Of a stretch of DNA of 64,000 nt, positions 33,344 to 42,808 are shown piece after piece; within the stretch, counting starts at the first letter, position 1, and each line of letters begins with the position of its first letter. The stretch is taken from contig LWDJ01000002.1 in assembly GCA_002083435.1 (NCBI GenBank), forward strand, positions 100,004 to 164,003. Reading direction: 5' to 3'. The DNA comes from Proteobacteria bacterium SG_bin6 (GTDB lineage: Bacteria; Pseudomonadota; Alphaproteobacteria; Sphingomonadales; Sphingomonadaceae). The notes below the pieces were generated by a model, which made no database searches, was not told the DNA's origin, and saw only the letters and a list, made by a program, of their open reading frames with translations. The translations under genes and the position numbers were made by a program.

Positions 33344-34456
33344 TCAGTAAACCACGACCGAGCGGATGCTCTCGCCCGCGTGCATCAGATCGAACGCCTG
33401 GTTGATCTCGTCGAGCGACAGCACATGGGTGATCATCGGGTCGATCGCGATCTTGCCGTCCATATACCAGTCGACGATCTTGGGAACGTCGGTGCGGCCC
33501 TTGGCGCCGCCGAACGCGGTGCCCTTCCACACCCGGCCTGTCACCAGCTGGAACGGCCGGGTGCTGATCTCCTTGCCCGCCTCCGCCACGCCGATGATGA
33601 TGCTCTCGCCCCAGCCGCGGTGGCAGCATTCGAGCGCCTGGCGCATCACCTCGGTATTGCCGGTGCAATCGAAGCTATAGTCCGCGCCACCATCGGTGAG
33701 CGCTTGAACGGCGGCGATCACCTCGGCGCTCGATTTGCCGCGCGCGTCGATGAAGTCGGTCATGCCGAACTGGCGGCCCCATGCCTCGCGCGCCGGGTTG
33801 ATGTCGATGCCGACGATCCGCCCCGCGCCCGAAAGCTTCGCGCCCTGGATCACGTTGAGGCCGATCCCGCCGAGCCCGAACACGACGACGTTGTCGCCGG
33901 GGCGCACCTTCGCCGTGTTCACCACCGCGCCGACCCCGGTCGTCACCCCGCAGCCGATATAGCAGCTCGTCTGGAACGGCGCGTCGTCGCGGATCTTCGC
34001 GACCGCGATCTCGGGCAGCACGGTGAAGTTCGAGAAGGTCGAGCAGCCCATGTAATGGAACACGGTCCGGCCCTTGTAGCTGAAGCGGCTGGTGCCGTCG
34101 GGCATCAGCCCCTTGCCCTGGGTCGCGCGGATCGCGGTGCACAAATTGGTCTTGCCGCTGAGGCAGCTTTTGCACTGGCGGCATTCGGGGGTGTAGAGCG
34201 GAATCACATGATCGCCGGGCGCGACGCTCGTCACCCCCGCCCCCACCTCGCGAACGATGCCCGCGCCTTCATGGCCGAGGACGCTGGGGAACAGCCCCTC
34301 GCTGTCCAGCCCGTCGAGCGTATAGGCATCGGTGTGGCAGATGCCGGTCGCCTTGATCTCCACCAGCACCTCGCCCGCCTTGGGGCCTTCCAGATCGAGT
34401 TCGACGATTTCGAGCGGTCGCTTGGGCTCGAAGGCGACGGCGGCGCGGGTTTTCAT
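33344..34456 (-). CDS. adhC: S-(hydroxymethyl)glutathione dehydrogenase, class III ADH
   Basis: Zinc-dependent MDR enzyme of 370 aa that oxidises S-hydroxymethylglutathione to S-formylglutathione with NAD; it also reduces S-nitrosoglutathione. Catalytic-zinc motif CHTDAYTLDGLDSEG (residues about 40-54) and HEGAGIV; structural zinc CRQCKSCLSGKTNLC (about 93-107); Rossmann VFGLGGIGLNVIQGAK (about 192-207). First gene of the formaldehyde operon. Divergent from the DUF2945 gene. Confidence 0.96.
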   Translation of the reverse strand: MKTRAAVAFEPKRPLEIVELDLEGPKAGEVLVEIKATGICHTDAYTLDGLDSEGLFPSVLGHEGAGIVREVGAGVTSVAPGDHVIPLYTPECRQCKSCLSGKTNLCTAIRATQGKGLMPDGTSRFSYKGRTVFHYMGCSTFSNFTVLPEIAVAKIRDDAPFQTSCYIGCGVTTGVGAVVNTAKVRPGDNVVVFGLGGIGLNVIQGAKLSGAGRIVGIDINPAREAWGRQFGMTDFIDARGKSSAEVIAAVQALTDGGADYSFDCTGNTEVMRQALECCHRGWGESIIIGVAEAGKEISTRPFQLVTGRVWKGTAFGGAKGRTDVPKIVDWYMDGKIAIDPMITHVLSLDEINQAFDLMHAGESIRSVVVY

Positions 34457-34544
34457 AGGCGGCGGTTCCTTTCGCAGGCGGGATTAGGCGCAACCTTCGC
34501 CGCCGCCAAGGCTTGGCTCCAGCGAGCGGCAACGGAGCAGCACG

Positions 34545-34751
34545 ATGAGCGACGATTTGAAGCAAGGCGACAAGGTCAGCTGGAAGAGCCATGGCGGCAC
34601 CGCGCATGGCAAGGTGGTGAAGAAGCAAACCAGCCCCACCGAGATCAAGGGCCACAAGGTGGCTGCATCAAAAGACAATCCCCAGTTTATCGTGGAGAGT
34701 GACAAGGGCGGCAGAGCGGCGCACAAGAGAGGCGCGCTGCACAAGGCGTGA
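34545..34751 (+). CDS. DUF2945 (HVA1/Tudor-like) small protein
   Basis: A 68-aa basic protein: GDKVSWKSHGGTAHGKVVKK, then TEIKGHKVAASKDNPQFIVE and a Lys/Ala tail. This is the DUF2945/HVA1 small barrel fold, named for a hypervirulence-associated fungal protein; bacterial roles are unknown. The pairing with a SWIB gene 45 bases downstream suggests one transcript. Confidence 0.85.
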   Translation: MSDDLKQGDKVSWKSHGGTAHGKVVKKQTSPTEIKGHKVAASKDNPQFIVESDKGGRAAHKRGALHKA

Positions 34752-34796
34752 TTCTGTCGGGGCGGCGGGGAGCCGCTCCGCCCAAGGAAGGAACCT

Positions 34797-35075
34797 ATGG
34801 CAAAAGAAAAGAAAGCCAGCGATGCGCCCAAGACGGGCGGCATCCATGCGCCCGTCACCCCCTCGGCCGAACTCGCGGCGATCGTCGGCAGCGACAAGCT
34901 GCCCCGCAGCGAGGTGGTGAGCAAGGTGTGGGACTATATCAAGGCGCATAACCTTCAGAATCCGGAGAACAAGCGCGAGATTCTGGCCGATGCCAAGCTG
35001 GAGAAGATCTTCGGCAAGAAGTCGGTCACCATGTTCGAGATGAACAAGCATATCTCGGCGCACGTGAAGGCCTGA
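34797..35075 (+). CDS. SWIB/MDM2 domain protein
   Basis: A 92-aa protein, mostly one SWIB domain (residues about 18-90): PSAELAAIVGSDKLPRSEVV, KVWDYIKAHNLQNPENKREI, ADAKLEKIFGKKSVTMFEMN. In chlamydiae and some bacteria the fold occurs alone or fused to topoisomerase I, in DNA-associated roles. The N-terminal Lys-rich segment may bind nucleic acid. Ribosome site AAGGAA before the ATG. Confidence 0.93.
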   Translation: MAKEKKASDAPKTGGIHAPVTPSAELAAIVGSDKLPRSEVVSKVWDYIKAHNLQNPENKREILADAKLEKIFGKKSVTMFEMNKHISAHVKA

Positions 35076-35278
35076 TCCCGGGCCGGCGAGGGCGGCGGCG
35101 ACGCCCCCTCGTCCCTCCCCCATTTAGCGACCATCGCGCCCGGGCTGCGCGCGGGTCGATCGCTCCCCCCCCGGCCAGCTGCGGCGCGCCGCTGGCACCC
35201 CCTATTCCGTAGAATGACGGTGTGGTACCCGCGCTACGCCTTAACCAAAATGTTACGCGGGCGCCGCTAGGCGCTTGA

Positions 35279-35307
35279 CCGCGCCCGGGGGAAAGAACAG
35301 GGCGCGG
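35279..35307 (+). promoter_or_regulatory. Leader hairpin upstream of the second TonB receptor
   Basis: CCGCGCCC (35279-35286) and GGGCGCGG (35300-35307) form a perfect 8-bp stem 47 bases before the receptor ATG. It may shape the 5' leader; no T-tract follows. The other 200 bases of this intergenic region hold no gene that I can see. Confidence 0.3.
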
Positions 35308-35353
35308 CTTAAACGGAAATGTCATGCGCGCGCGCGCCTTTTGGGGGGACCAA

Positions 35354-37627
35354 ATGCTCGATACGACCAGCCGCTGGACGCTTGGCCTTGCTCTGATGCT
35401 GACGGGCCTGGGGATGCCCAGCGTCGCCGCCGCGCAGGAAGCGCAGGCCGCCGCCGCCCAGCCCGAGGAAATCGAGCAGCCCGACATCATCGTCAGCGCC
35501 GAGCGCCGCCGCGAATATCGCAAGGACGTGCCGCTATCGGTCGGCTCGCTCACCGGCGAGAATCTCTCGGTGATCCAGGCCGGCGGCACCGACATTCGCG
35601 GGCTTTCGGGCCGCATCGCCAGCTTGAACATCGAAAGCTCGTTCGGCCGCGCGTTCCCGCGCTTCTACATTCGCGGTCTCGGCAACACCGATTTCGACCT
35701 GAACGCCTCGCAGCCGGTCAGCCTCGTCTATGACGACGTCGTGCTCGAAAACCCGATCATCAAAGGTTTCCCGATCTTCGACCTGTCGCAACTCGAAGTG
35801 CTGCGCGGGCCGCAGGGCACGCTGTTCGGCCGCAACACGCCGGCGGGTATCGTCAAGTTCAGCACCGTGCGCCCCGACGAAGCGGGCGGTTATTTCCGTG
35901 CGAGCTATGGCAGCTTCGACAGCGTGAACTTCGAAGGCGCGGCCACCGTGAAGCTGAGCGAGACGCTCTCGGCGCGCTTCTCGACGCTGTATCAGCACCG
36001 CTCGGACTGGCTCGACAATGTGCGCACGACGCGCCGTGGCGACCTGGAGGGCTTTGACGATTGGGCCGGCCGCGTGCAGCTGCAATGGCAGCCGAGCCAG
36101 CCGCTCACCGTGCGGCTGACCGGCCAGTGGCGCGTGCTCGATGGCACCGCGCGCGTGTTCCGCGCGAACGCCTTCGCGACCGGCAGCAACCGGCTGATCG
36201 GGCTTGGCGGCCCGGGCACGCCGTTCCGCCGCGATCAGGTGGCGGTCGACGCCATCAACTTCCAGTCGCTGCGCAACTACAATGCCGGCCTGACGGTGGA
36301 TTACGACTTCGGCCCCGTCACCCTCACCTCGGTGACGGCCTATTGGAACGGCGACCTGCGCAGCCGGGGCGACATCGATGGCGGCTTCGGCAACGCCTTC
36401 GCGCCGCCCTTCGGCCCGGGGTTCATTCCCTTCTCGGCGCAATCGCAGGATGACGTGCCGAACCTCGACCAGTTCACCCAGGAACTGCGCATCGCCTCGA
36501 CGCTGGGCGGGCGCATCAACTATCAGGGCGGCTTCTTCTACTTCAACGAAAAGCTGCGCGTCCAATCGCTCGATTTCAACAACCCCACCGATCCCCTGCC
36601 CTCGGCGATCGCGACCCAACGCCAGGGCAGCGAAGCGTTCGGCTTCTTCGGTTCGGCCAACTACCGCTTCCCCTTCGGCCTGACGCTGCGTGGTGGCCTG
36701 CGGTACAATAACGACGCGCGCAACTTCGTCGCCGCGCGCCCGGTTGATACCCGCCCGGCCTTTCTGGGCTTTGGCGGCCCGGTGCCCGATCAGCGCGCCA
36801 ATGTCGGCAGCGACATCGTTACCTGGGACGTGAGCCTGACGCAGAAGATCAACGACGACATCAACTTCTACGCCCGCGTCGCGCGCGGCTATCGCGCGCC
36901 CTCGATTCAGGGTCGCCTGACCTTTGGCCGCACCCTGTCGGTCGCGCGGAACGAGCGGACGCTGTCGTATGAGGGCGGCTTCAAGACCAGCTTCTTCAAC
37001 AACAAGCTGCGCTTCAACATCAACGGCTTCTACTTCAGCACCGACGATCTGCAGCTGACGGCGGTGGGTGGCACCTCCAACTTCACGACGCTGCTCAACG
37101 CGCGCAACGTCGAAGGTTCGGGCTTCGAGGCCGAGCTGGAAGCGACCCCGGCGCCGCGCTTCTTCGTCACCGCCTCGGTCAGCCTCAACAACACCCGGAT
37201 CAACGATCCGAACCTGTTCGTCGCCGGCTGCGCCGCGGCCTGCACCGTGCTGAACCCGCAGCGCCCGGGGTCGCCCGGCATCTTCAACATCAACGGCAAC
37301 GCGCTGCCCCAGGCGCCGAAGTGGATCGCCAACTGGACCGCGCGCTATTCGGTGCCGTTCCGTGGCGGTGAGGTCTATGGGTTGACCGACTGGGCCTATC
37401 GCTCGCGCATCCAGTTCTTCCTGTACGATTCAGTCGAGTTCAGCAGCAACTACCAGCTCGAAGGCGGCGCGCGCGTCGGCTACCGGGTCGGCAAGTGGGA
37501 CTTTGCCGCGTTCGCCCGCAACATCACCGACATGGTGGCGGCGACCGGCGGCATCGACTTCAACAACCTGACCGGCTTCGTCAACGAACCGCGCATCGTC
37601 GGGTTCGAGGTCGGCTTCAAATATTGA
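35354..37627 (+). CDS. TonB-dependent outer-membrane receptor
   Basis: About 757 aa. Signal peptide MLDTTSRWTLGLALMLTGLG...VAAA, then a TonB box region DIIVSAERRREY. The plug carries FYIRGLGNTDFDL, VLRGPQGTLFGRNTPAGIVK and the barrel ends EVGFKY, with a Tyr at the C-terminus. The ATG at 35354 follows a strong GGGGGGA ribosome site; an ATG ten codons upstream lacks one. The ligand is unknown. The plug variant with many polar Asn/Asp around the RGLGNTDFDLNA motif is common in the sphingomonad receptor expansion. Confidence 0.93.
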   Translation: MLDTTSRWTLGLALMLTGLGMPSVAAAQEAQAAAAQPEEIEQPDIIVSAERRREYRKDVPLSVGSLTGENLSVIQAGGTDIRGLSGRIASLNIESSFGRAFPRFYIRGLGNTDFDLNASQPVSLVYDDVVLENPIIKGFPIFDLSQLEVLRGPQGTLFGRNTPAGIVKFSTVRPDEAGGYFRASYGSFDSVNFEGAATVKLSETLSARFSTLYQHRSDWLDNVRTTRRGDLEGFDDWAGRVQLQWQPSQPLTVRLTGQWRVLDGTARVFRANAFATGSNRLIGLGGPGTPFRRDQVAVDAINFQSLRNYNAGLTVDYDFGPVTLTSVTAYWNGDLRSRGDIDGGFGNAFAPPFGPGFIPFSAQSQDDVPNLDQFTQELRIASTLGGRINYQGGFFYFNEKLRVQSLDFNNPTDPLPSAIATQRQGSEAFGFFGSANYRFPFGLTLRGGLRYNNDARNFVAARPVDTRPAFLGFGGPVPDQRANVGSDIVTWDVSLTQKINDDINFYARVARGYRAPSIQGRLTFGRTLSVARNERTLSYEGGFKTSFFNNKLRFNINGFYFSTDDLQLTAVGGTSNFTTLLNARNVEGSGFEAELEATPAPRFFVTASVSLNNTRINDPNLFVAGCAAACTVLNPQRPGSPGIFNINGNALPQAPKWIANWTARYSVPFRGGEVYGLTDWAYRSRIQFFLYDSVEFSSNYQLEGGARVGYRVGKWDFAAFARNITDMVAATGGIDFNNLTGFVNEPRIVGFEVGFKY

Positions 37628-37638
37628 GGTTGGGGGCG

Positions 37639-37662
37639 CCCCCGTCGCTGCGGCGGCGGGGG
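37639..37662. terminator. Hairpin between convergent receptor and BLUF genes
   Basis: A 10-bp stem, CCCCCGTCGC (37639-37648) with GCGGCGGGGG-type partner (37653-37662), loop 4 bases, one G-T pair. The T-tract is poor, so it may be a weak bidirectional terminator. Confidence 0.45.
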
Positions 37663-37665
37663 TGT

Positions 37666-38052
37666 TCAGATCGCCGCGTAGCTGGTGAACAGCGCGCGGA
37701 CGCTGGCGGAAGCGCCTTGGGTCAGCTGCTCGATGCGGTCGCACAGCGCGCCGTGATCGAGCGCCAGCGTCTGATAGGCCATGTCCCACGCCGCGAACTC
37801 GCGCGCGTCGATCGTGCGCTCGCTCAGCTGCACCATGGCGAAATGGCGCGGATCGGTGGCGATCCGGTCATAAATGCTGCGAACGGCGTGATCCGGGCCC
37901 TCCAGCACCTGCAGGAAGCGCCGGCCATTATACAGCAACAGCCCGGTAACCTGCGCGGCGGCATTGTGCGTGCGCGCGGTGCGCAGAATGGCTTCGATCG
38001 CGGCCGCATCCACGCTCGGCCGAGCGGTGCTGATATAGCAAAGCTGAAGCAT
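37666..38052 (-). CDS. Stand-alone BLUF blue-light sensor
   Basis: A 128-aa single-domain FAD photosensor. MLQLCYISTARP has the flavin-proximal Tyr (residue about 6); NAAAQVTGLLLYNGRRFLQV has the conserved Asn and Gln of the hydrogen-bond switch; EGPDHAVRSIYDRIATDPRH and a Trp in EFAAWDMAYQ complete the domain. No output domain is attached, so signalling must be by protein contact. ATG at 38052 after the start of the domain; upstream bases contain a stop in the other frame. Confidence 0.9.
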   Translation of the reverse strand: MLQLCYISTARPSVDAAAIEAILRTARTHNAAAQVTGLLLYNGRRFLQVLEGPDHAVRSIYDRIATDPRHFAMVQLSERTIDAREFAAWDMAYQTLALDHGALCDRIEQLTQGASASVRALFTSYAAI

Positions 38053-38188
38053 CAGTGCATGACTCCCGCGGGCGTCGCTACCAACCATCTCTCAGCGATA
38101 GGTTAACCTACATTGGCTCCCATGCGTGCCGCTGGACGGCGTCCGCTGATCACCGCTATGCCTCGCCGCGCTGATGGGGAGAGACTCG

Positions 38189-41017
38189 ATGCTCACGCGC
38201 TTGGTGCCGCTTGCCTGCCCATTGGCCCTCGTCGCCCTGGCCCCCGCGCTCGGTGCCGCGCCGCGCAAGCCCGCCGCGACGCCGCTCCCGACCGGCCAGC
38301 GCCTGACCCCGCTTGCCGCGCCGGGGGCCAAGTTCGAGCCGCTCGTCACGCGCGGCGGCCCCAAGCCCGATTATATCGCCGATGGCGCGGCGGCGATAGC
38401 GCTCTCGCCCGATGGCACGCGGCTCGCGATCCTGACAAGCGGGTTCAATCGCTATAACGGGCCCAGCGGCGGGCTCGACCCGAAGATTTCCCAGCAATAT
38501 GTGCTGCTTTACCGCATCGGCGCCACAGGCGCGGTGCATCAGCAGACGCTGACGGTGAACAACAGCTTCGGCGGCATCGCCTGGGCGCCCGACGGGCAGG
38601 GCTTCGCGGTGGGCGGCGGGGTGGACGACAAGCTCTATCTGTTCCGCCACGAGAGGGATGGCTTCGCGGCGGACGGCGCGCCGATCGCGCTGGGGCACAA
38701 GGCGGGCAATGGCGCGGGCGTCGCGCCGCAGGCCGCCGGCGTCGCCATCGCGCCCGATGGCCGCCACGCGCTCGTCGCCAATTATTACAATGATTCGGTC
38801 AGCCTGATCGACCTCGTCGCCCGCCGGGTGATCGCCGAGCAGGATTTGCGCCCCGGCAAGATCGACCCCGCGCGAAGCGGCACGCCGGGCGGCAGCTATC
38901 CCTTCGCGGTCGCCTTCACCGGTGCGGGCACCGCCTGGGTCTCCGCCGCGCGCGACCGCGAGCTGATCGCGCTGGCGGTGAGCGACGCGGGGCTGAAGGT
39001 CACCGCCCGCCTGCGCACGATCGGCGAGCCAACCGCGCTGCTTTATGATGCGCCACGCGCGCGGCTCTACGCGGTCGAGGACAATGACGATCGGCTGGCG
39101 ATGGTCGATAGCGGCAGCGGGCGGCTGATCGCCGAGCCGCGGCTGGGCCTGCCAGACAGCCTGGGCGCCGCGCCCGGCAAGGGGTTCAACCCCAATGCGC
39201 TCGCGCTGCTGCCCGATGGCCGGCTGGTCGTGACCTATGGCGGGGCCAACGCCGCCGCTTTGGTCGCGCCGGCGGCGGGTGACGCGCGGGTGCTCGGCCT
39301 TGTGCCGACCGGCTGGTATCCGTCCGCCGTCGCCGCGAGCCGCGACGGACGCCGGCTGTTCGTCGCCAACCGCAAGAGCCCGCCCGGCCCGAACCCGCTC
39401 GGCTGCCCGCCCAAGGTCGCGACCGTGCAGGCGCAGCCGACCGCGTGCGGCGCGGCGAACCAGTATATCTTCCAGCTCGAAAAGGCCGGGCTGCTGCAAT
39501 TCCCCGCGCCGAGCCCGCGCGCGCTCGCCGCGACGACGCTGCAGGCGGCCGCCAATCTCGGGCTGAACAACGGTGCCGAGCGGCGCCGGGCGGCGGTGGT
39601 GATGGCGCAGCTGCGCGCGCGCATCCGCCACGTCGTCTTCATCGTGAAGGAGAACCGCACTTACGACCAGGTGCTCGGCGATCTGGAGATCGGCAATGGC
39701 GATCCCCGCCTCGCGATCCTGGGCGAGCGGCTGAGCCCCAACCACCATGCGCTCGCCCGGCAGTTCGTGACGCTCGACAATTTCTACGACAGCGGCGAAC
39801 AGAGCTCGACCGGCTGGACCTGGACGACCGCCGCGCGCACAACCGATCTGCTCGAGAAGACGGCGCCCGTGAACTATGCCGGGCGCGGGCTCTCATACGA
39901 ATCCGAACAGCTCGACCGCAACATCGCGACCAGCCTCAGCCCCGTCGAGCGGGTGCGGGTGAACCCCAAGGCAGGCACCGACCCCGATGTGCTGCCCGGT
40001 TCCGCGCTGCTCACCGCCCCCGACGCCGATGACGATGACGAGGCCGCGCGCGGCGCGGGCTTCATCTGGAACGCCGCGCTCAGGGCCGGGCTGACGGTGC
40101 GCAACTACGGCTTCTCCAGTTCGGTGCTCGACGATCGCAACAACCAGGGCGAGGCGCTGGTGCGCGAACCGTTCAAGGCGAAGCGGCCGATCTTCCAGGC
40201 CGCCGACCGTGCGCTCGCGCCGCTGTCCGACCCCTATTTCCGGGGCTTCGACATGCGCGTCCCCGATTATTGGCGCGCCGAGGAATGGCTGCGCGAGTTC
40301 GGCGAGCAGCAGGCCAAGGGCACGATGCCACGGCTCACGCTGCTCCGGCTCGGCGGCGACCATTTCGGCGATTTCGACAAGGCGATCGACGGGGTGAACA
40401 CGGTCGAAACCCAGATGGCCGACAATGACTATGCCGTCGGCCGGGTGGTGGAGGCGATCGCCAAGAGCCGCTTCGCCGCCGACACGCTGGTGTTCGTGAT
40501 CGAGGATGATGCGCAGAACGGGCAGGACCATGTCGATGCCCGCCGCTCGATCGCCTTCGTCGTCGGGCCTTATGTGAAGCAGAAGGCGCTGGTCTCGACC
40601 CGCTATACGACCGTCCATCTGGTGCGCACGATCGGCGCGGTGCTCGGGCTGAAGCCGCTGGGGCTGAACGACGCGCTCGCCGCGCCGATGGCGGATTTGT
40701 TCGATCTCACCCAGCGGAACTGGGCGTTCACCGCGCGCCCGGCGGCGGTGCTGCGGACGACGCAACTGCCGATCCCGGCGGCCGCCTTCGCCGATGCAAG
40801 GCCCGGGCTTTGCCACCCGCGCACCGCCGATTACTGGGCGCGGGCGATGGCCGGCCAGGATTTCAGCACCGAAGACCGGCTCGATACCGATCGCTTCAAC
40901 GCCGCCTTGTGGTCGGGACTCGGCACCGGGCCGGTGCCGAATGATCGCAGCGGGGCCGATTTGCGCCAAGGCCGGGCACAATTGCTCGGCACCGCCGCGG
41001 CCGGCTGCCCATCGTAA
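38189..41017 (+). CDS. Exported YncE-like beta-propeller/phosphoesterase fusion
   Basis: About 942 aa. An N-terminal signal (MLTRLVPLACPLALVALAPA) leads to a seven-bladed propeller of YVTN/YncE type with repeats ALSPDGTRLAIL, AWAPDGQGFAVG, AIAPDGRHALVANYY (to about residue 420). The C-terminal part is a phosphoesterase/alkaline-phosphatase-superfamily domain: VVFIVKENRTYDQVLGDLE, FVTLDNFYDSGEQSSTGW, VIEDDAQNGQDHVDARRS. Such fusions occur as periplasmic phosphatases or phospholipase C-like enzymes; the substrate is unknown. Ribosome site GGGGAGAG sets the ATG at 38189. Confidence 0.85.
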   Translation: MLTRLVPLACPLALVALAPALGAAPRKPAATPLPTGQRLTPLAAPGAKFEPLVTRGGPKPDYIADGAAAIALSPDGTRLAILTSGFNRYNGPSGGLDPKISQQYVLLYRIGATGAVHQQTLTVNNSFGGIAWAPDGQGFAVGGGVDDKLYLFRHERDGFAADGAPIALGHKAGNGAGVAPQAAGVAIAPDGRHALVANYYNDSVSLIDLVARRVIAEQDLRPGKIDPARSGTPGGSYPFAVAFTGAGTAWVSAARDRELIALAVSDAGLKVTARLRTIGEPTALLYDAPRARLYAVEDNDDRLAMVDSGSGRLIAEPRLGLPDSLGAAPGKGFNPNALALLPDGRLVVTYGGANAAALVAPAAGDARVLGLVPTGWYPSAVAASRDGRRLFVANRKSPPGPNPLGCPPKVATVQAQPTACGAANQYIFQLEKAGLLQFPAPSPRALAATTLQAAANLGLNNGAERRRAAVVMAQLRARIRHVVFIVKENRTYDQVLGDLEIGNGDPRLAILGERLSPNHHALARQFVTLDNFYDSGEQSSTGWTWTTAARTTDLLEKTAPVNYAGRGLSYESEQLDRNIATSLSPVERVRVNPKAGTDPDVLPGSALLTAPDADDDDEAARGAGFIWNAALRAGLTVRNYGFSSSVLDDRNNQGEALVREPFKAKRPIFQAADRALAPLSDPYFRGFDMRVPDYWRAEEWLREFGEQQAKGTMPRLTLLRLGGDHFGDFDKAIDGVNTVETQMADNDYAVGRVVEAIAKSRFAADTLVFVIEDDAQNGQDHVDARRSIAFVVGPYVKQKALVSTRYTTVHLVRTIGAVLGLKPLGLNDALAAPMADLFDLTQRNWAFTARPAAVLRTTQLPIPAAAFADARPGLCHPRTADYWARAMAGQDFSTEDRLDTDRFNAALWSGLGTGPVPNDRSGADLRQGRAQLLGTAAAGCPS

Positions 41018-41091
41018 CGAGTTCGTAACTACGTAAAGCTATGCTTGCCCGCGCGGGACGTGCTCGATAGCAGCGCGTCTGGGGGCGATGA

Positions 41092-42795
41092 ATGAGCGAA
41101 ACGCAATGCGACGTTGCGCCGCCGGTAACCCCGGCGGATGAGAATGGCGGCGCCAATTGGAGTGTTCTCGCGACGGCGGGCCTGCTCGCCGCGTGCGGCG
41201 GCTCGGGCAGCGGCAGCGGCACGAGCAGCGCGCCACCAACGACCGTAACCCCCACGCCGACCCCCGCCGCACCCGCGATCACGGCGGCGCAGGCCAGCCG
41301 CTTCCTGCAACAGGCAACCTTCGGCGCGACCACCGCGGAGATCGCCCGGGTGCAGACGCTCGGCTTCAACGCCTGGATCACCGATCAGGCGAGCCAGCCG
41401 CGTACCGCGCATTGGGATTGGCTGGTCGCGAACAACTATGCCGGCACCGCGACGATGAACAACGCGACCGGCTTCGACAACAGCATGTGGCGGCAGATCA
41501 TCACCGAGCCCGGCCAGCTGCGCCAGCGCGTCGGCATGGCGCTGTCCGAAATCATGGTGATCGGCGTCGACGGCGTGAACCTCAGCTGGCGGCAGATGAA
41601 CGGCGGCGCGTGGCTCGACGTGCTGCTCGACAATGCGCTGGGCAATTTCCGCACGCTGATGGAGCGCGTCACTTATCTGCCCGCGATGGCGAGCTTCCTC
41701 ACCTATCTCGGCAACCGCCGCGCCAACGCGACCACCGGCTCGCAGCCCGACGAGAATTACGCGCGCGAGCTGATGCAGCTGTTCACGCTGGGGCTCTATC
41801 GGCTCAACGCCGACGGCACGTTGCAACTGGCGAACGGCCAGCCGATCGAAACCTATACGCAAACCGACGTGACGCAGCTGGCGCGCGTGTTCACCGGCCT
41901 TGTGCTCGACAGCACCGACAATACCACGCCCGATCGCTATCGCCGGCCGCTGATCTTCAACAACGGCATCCGCGAGACGGGCGCCTCGACCTTCCTCGGC
42001 GCGACCGTGCCGGCGGGCAGCGACGGGCCGACCGCGCTGCGCATCGCGCTCGATACGATCTTCGGCCACCCGAACCTGCCGCCCTTCATCGCGCGCCAGC
42101 TGATCCAGCGGCTCGTCACCTCCAACCCCTCGCCGGCTTATGTCGGCCGGGTGGCGGCGGTGTTCAGCGATAATGGCCAGGGCGTGCGCGGCGATCTGCT
42201 GGCGACGGTGCGCGCGATCCTGCTCGATAGCGAGGCGCGCGGCGACGCGACGCTCACCAGCACCAGCGGCGGCAAGCTGCGCGAGCCGGTAATCCGCCTC
42301 GCCAACTGGGCGCGCGCGTTCGGGGCGACCTCGGCGGGCGGGCTCTGGCCGATCGGCGATACCTCCAGCACCACCACCCGGCTTGGCCAATCCTATGGCC
42401 GCAGCGGATCGGTGTTCAACTTCTTCCGCCCGGGCTACACGCCACCCAACACCGCGATCGCGAACGCCAATCTGGTCGCGCCCGAATTCCAGATCACCAA
42501 CGATGTGACGGTGGTCGCCTATGTGAACTACATGCAGGCGACAATCCAGAACGGCATCGCGAGCGACGTGCGCGCCGATTACAGTCCGCTGACCGCGATC
42601 GCGGGCGACAGCGCCGCGTTGGTCGATCAGGTCAACCTGCTGCTCACCGCCAACCAGCTGAGCGCGGCGACCGTGGCGGCGATCCGCGCGGCGGTGGACA
42701 GCATCGCCACCACGGCGACCAACGCCGCGCAGAACCGCGTCTATACCGCGATCCTGCTGACGATGGCCGCCCCCGAATATCTCGTGCAGCGCTGA
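41092..42795 (+). CDS. DUF1800 exported protein
   Basis: 567 aa. A polar N-terminal 20 residues, then a hydrophobic stretch ending LLAACGGSGSGSG, which reads like a lipobox (LAAC), and a Thr/Pro linker. The DUF1800 domain begins ASRFLQQATFGATTAEIARV and includes LRQRVGMALSEIMVI, ENYARELMQLFTLGLYRL and VFNFFRPGYTPP. The function of the family is unknown, but it is nearly always followed by a DUF1501 gene, as here. Confidence 0.9.
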   Translation: MSETQCDVAPPVTPADENGGANWSVLATAGLLAACGGSGSGSGTSSAPPTTVTPTPTPAAPAITAAQASRFLQQATFGATTAEIARVQTLGFNAWITDQASQPRTAHWDWLVANNYAGTATMNNATGFDNSMWRQIITEPGQLRQRVGMALSEIMVIGVDGVNLSWRQMNGGAWLDVLLDNALGNFRTLMERVTYLPAMASFLTYLGNRRANATTGSQPDENYARELMQLFTLGLYRLNADGTLQLANGQPIETYTQTDVTQLARVFTGLVLDSTDNTTPDRYRRPLIFNNGIRETGASTFLGATVPAGSDGPTALRIALDTIFGHPNLPPFIARQLIQRLVTSNPSPAYVGRVAAVFSDNGQGVRGDLLATVRAILLDSEARGDATLTSTSGGKLREPVIRLANWARAFGATSAGGLWPIGDTSSTTTRLGQSYGRSGSVFNFFRPGYTPPNTAIANANLVAPEFQITNDVTVVAYVNYMQATIQNGIASDVRADYSPLTAIAGDSAALVDQVNLLLTANQLSAATVAAIRAAVDSIATTATNAAQNRVYTAILLTMAAPEYLVQR

Positions 42796-42808
42796 GAAGG
42801 ATGCCGCG

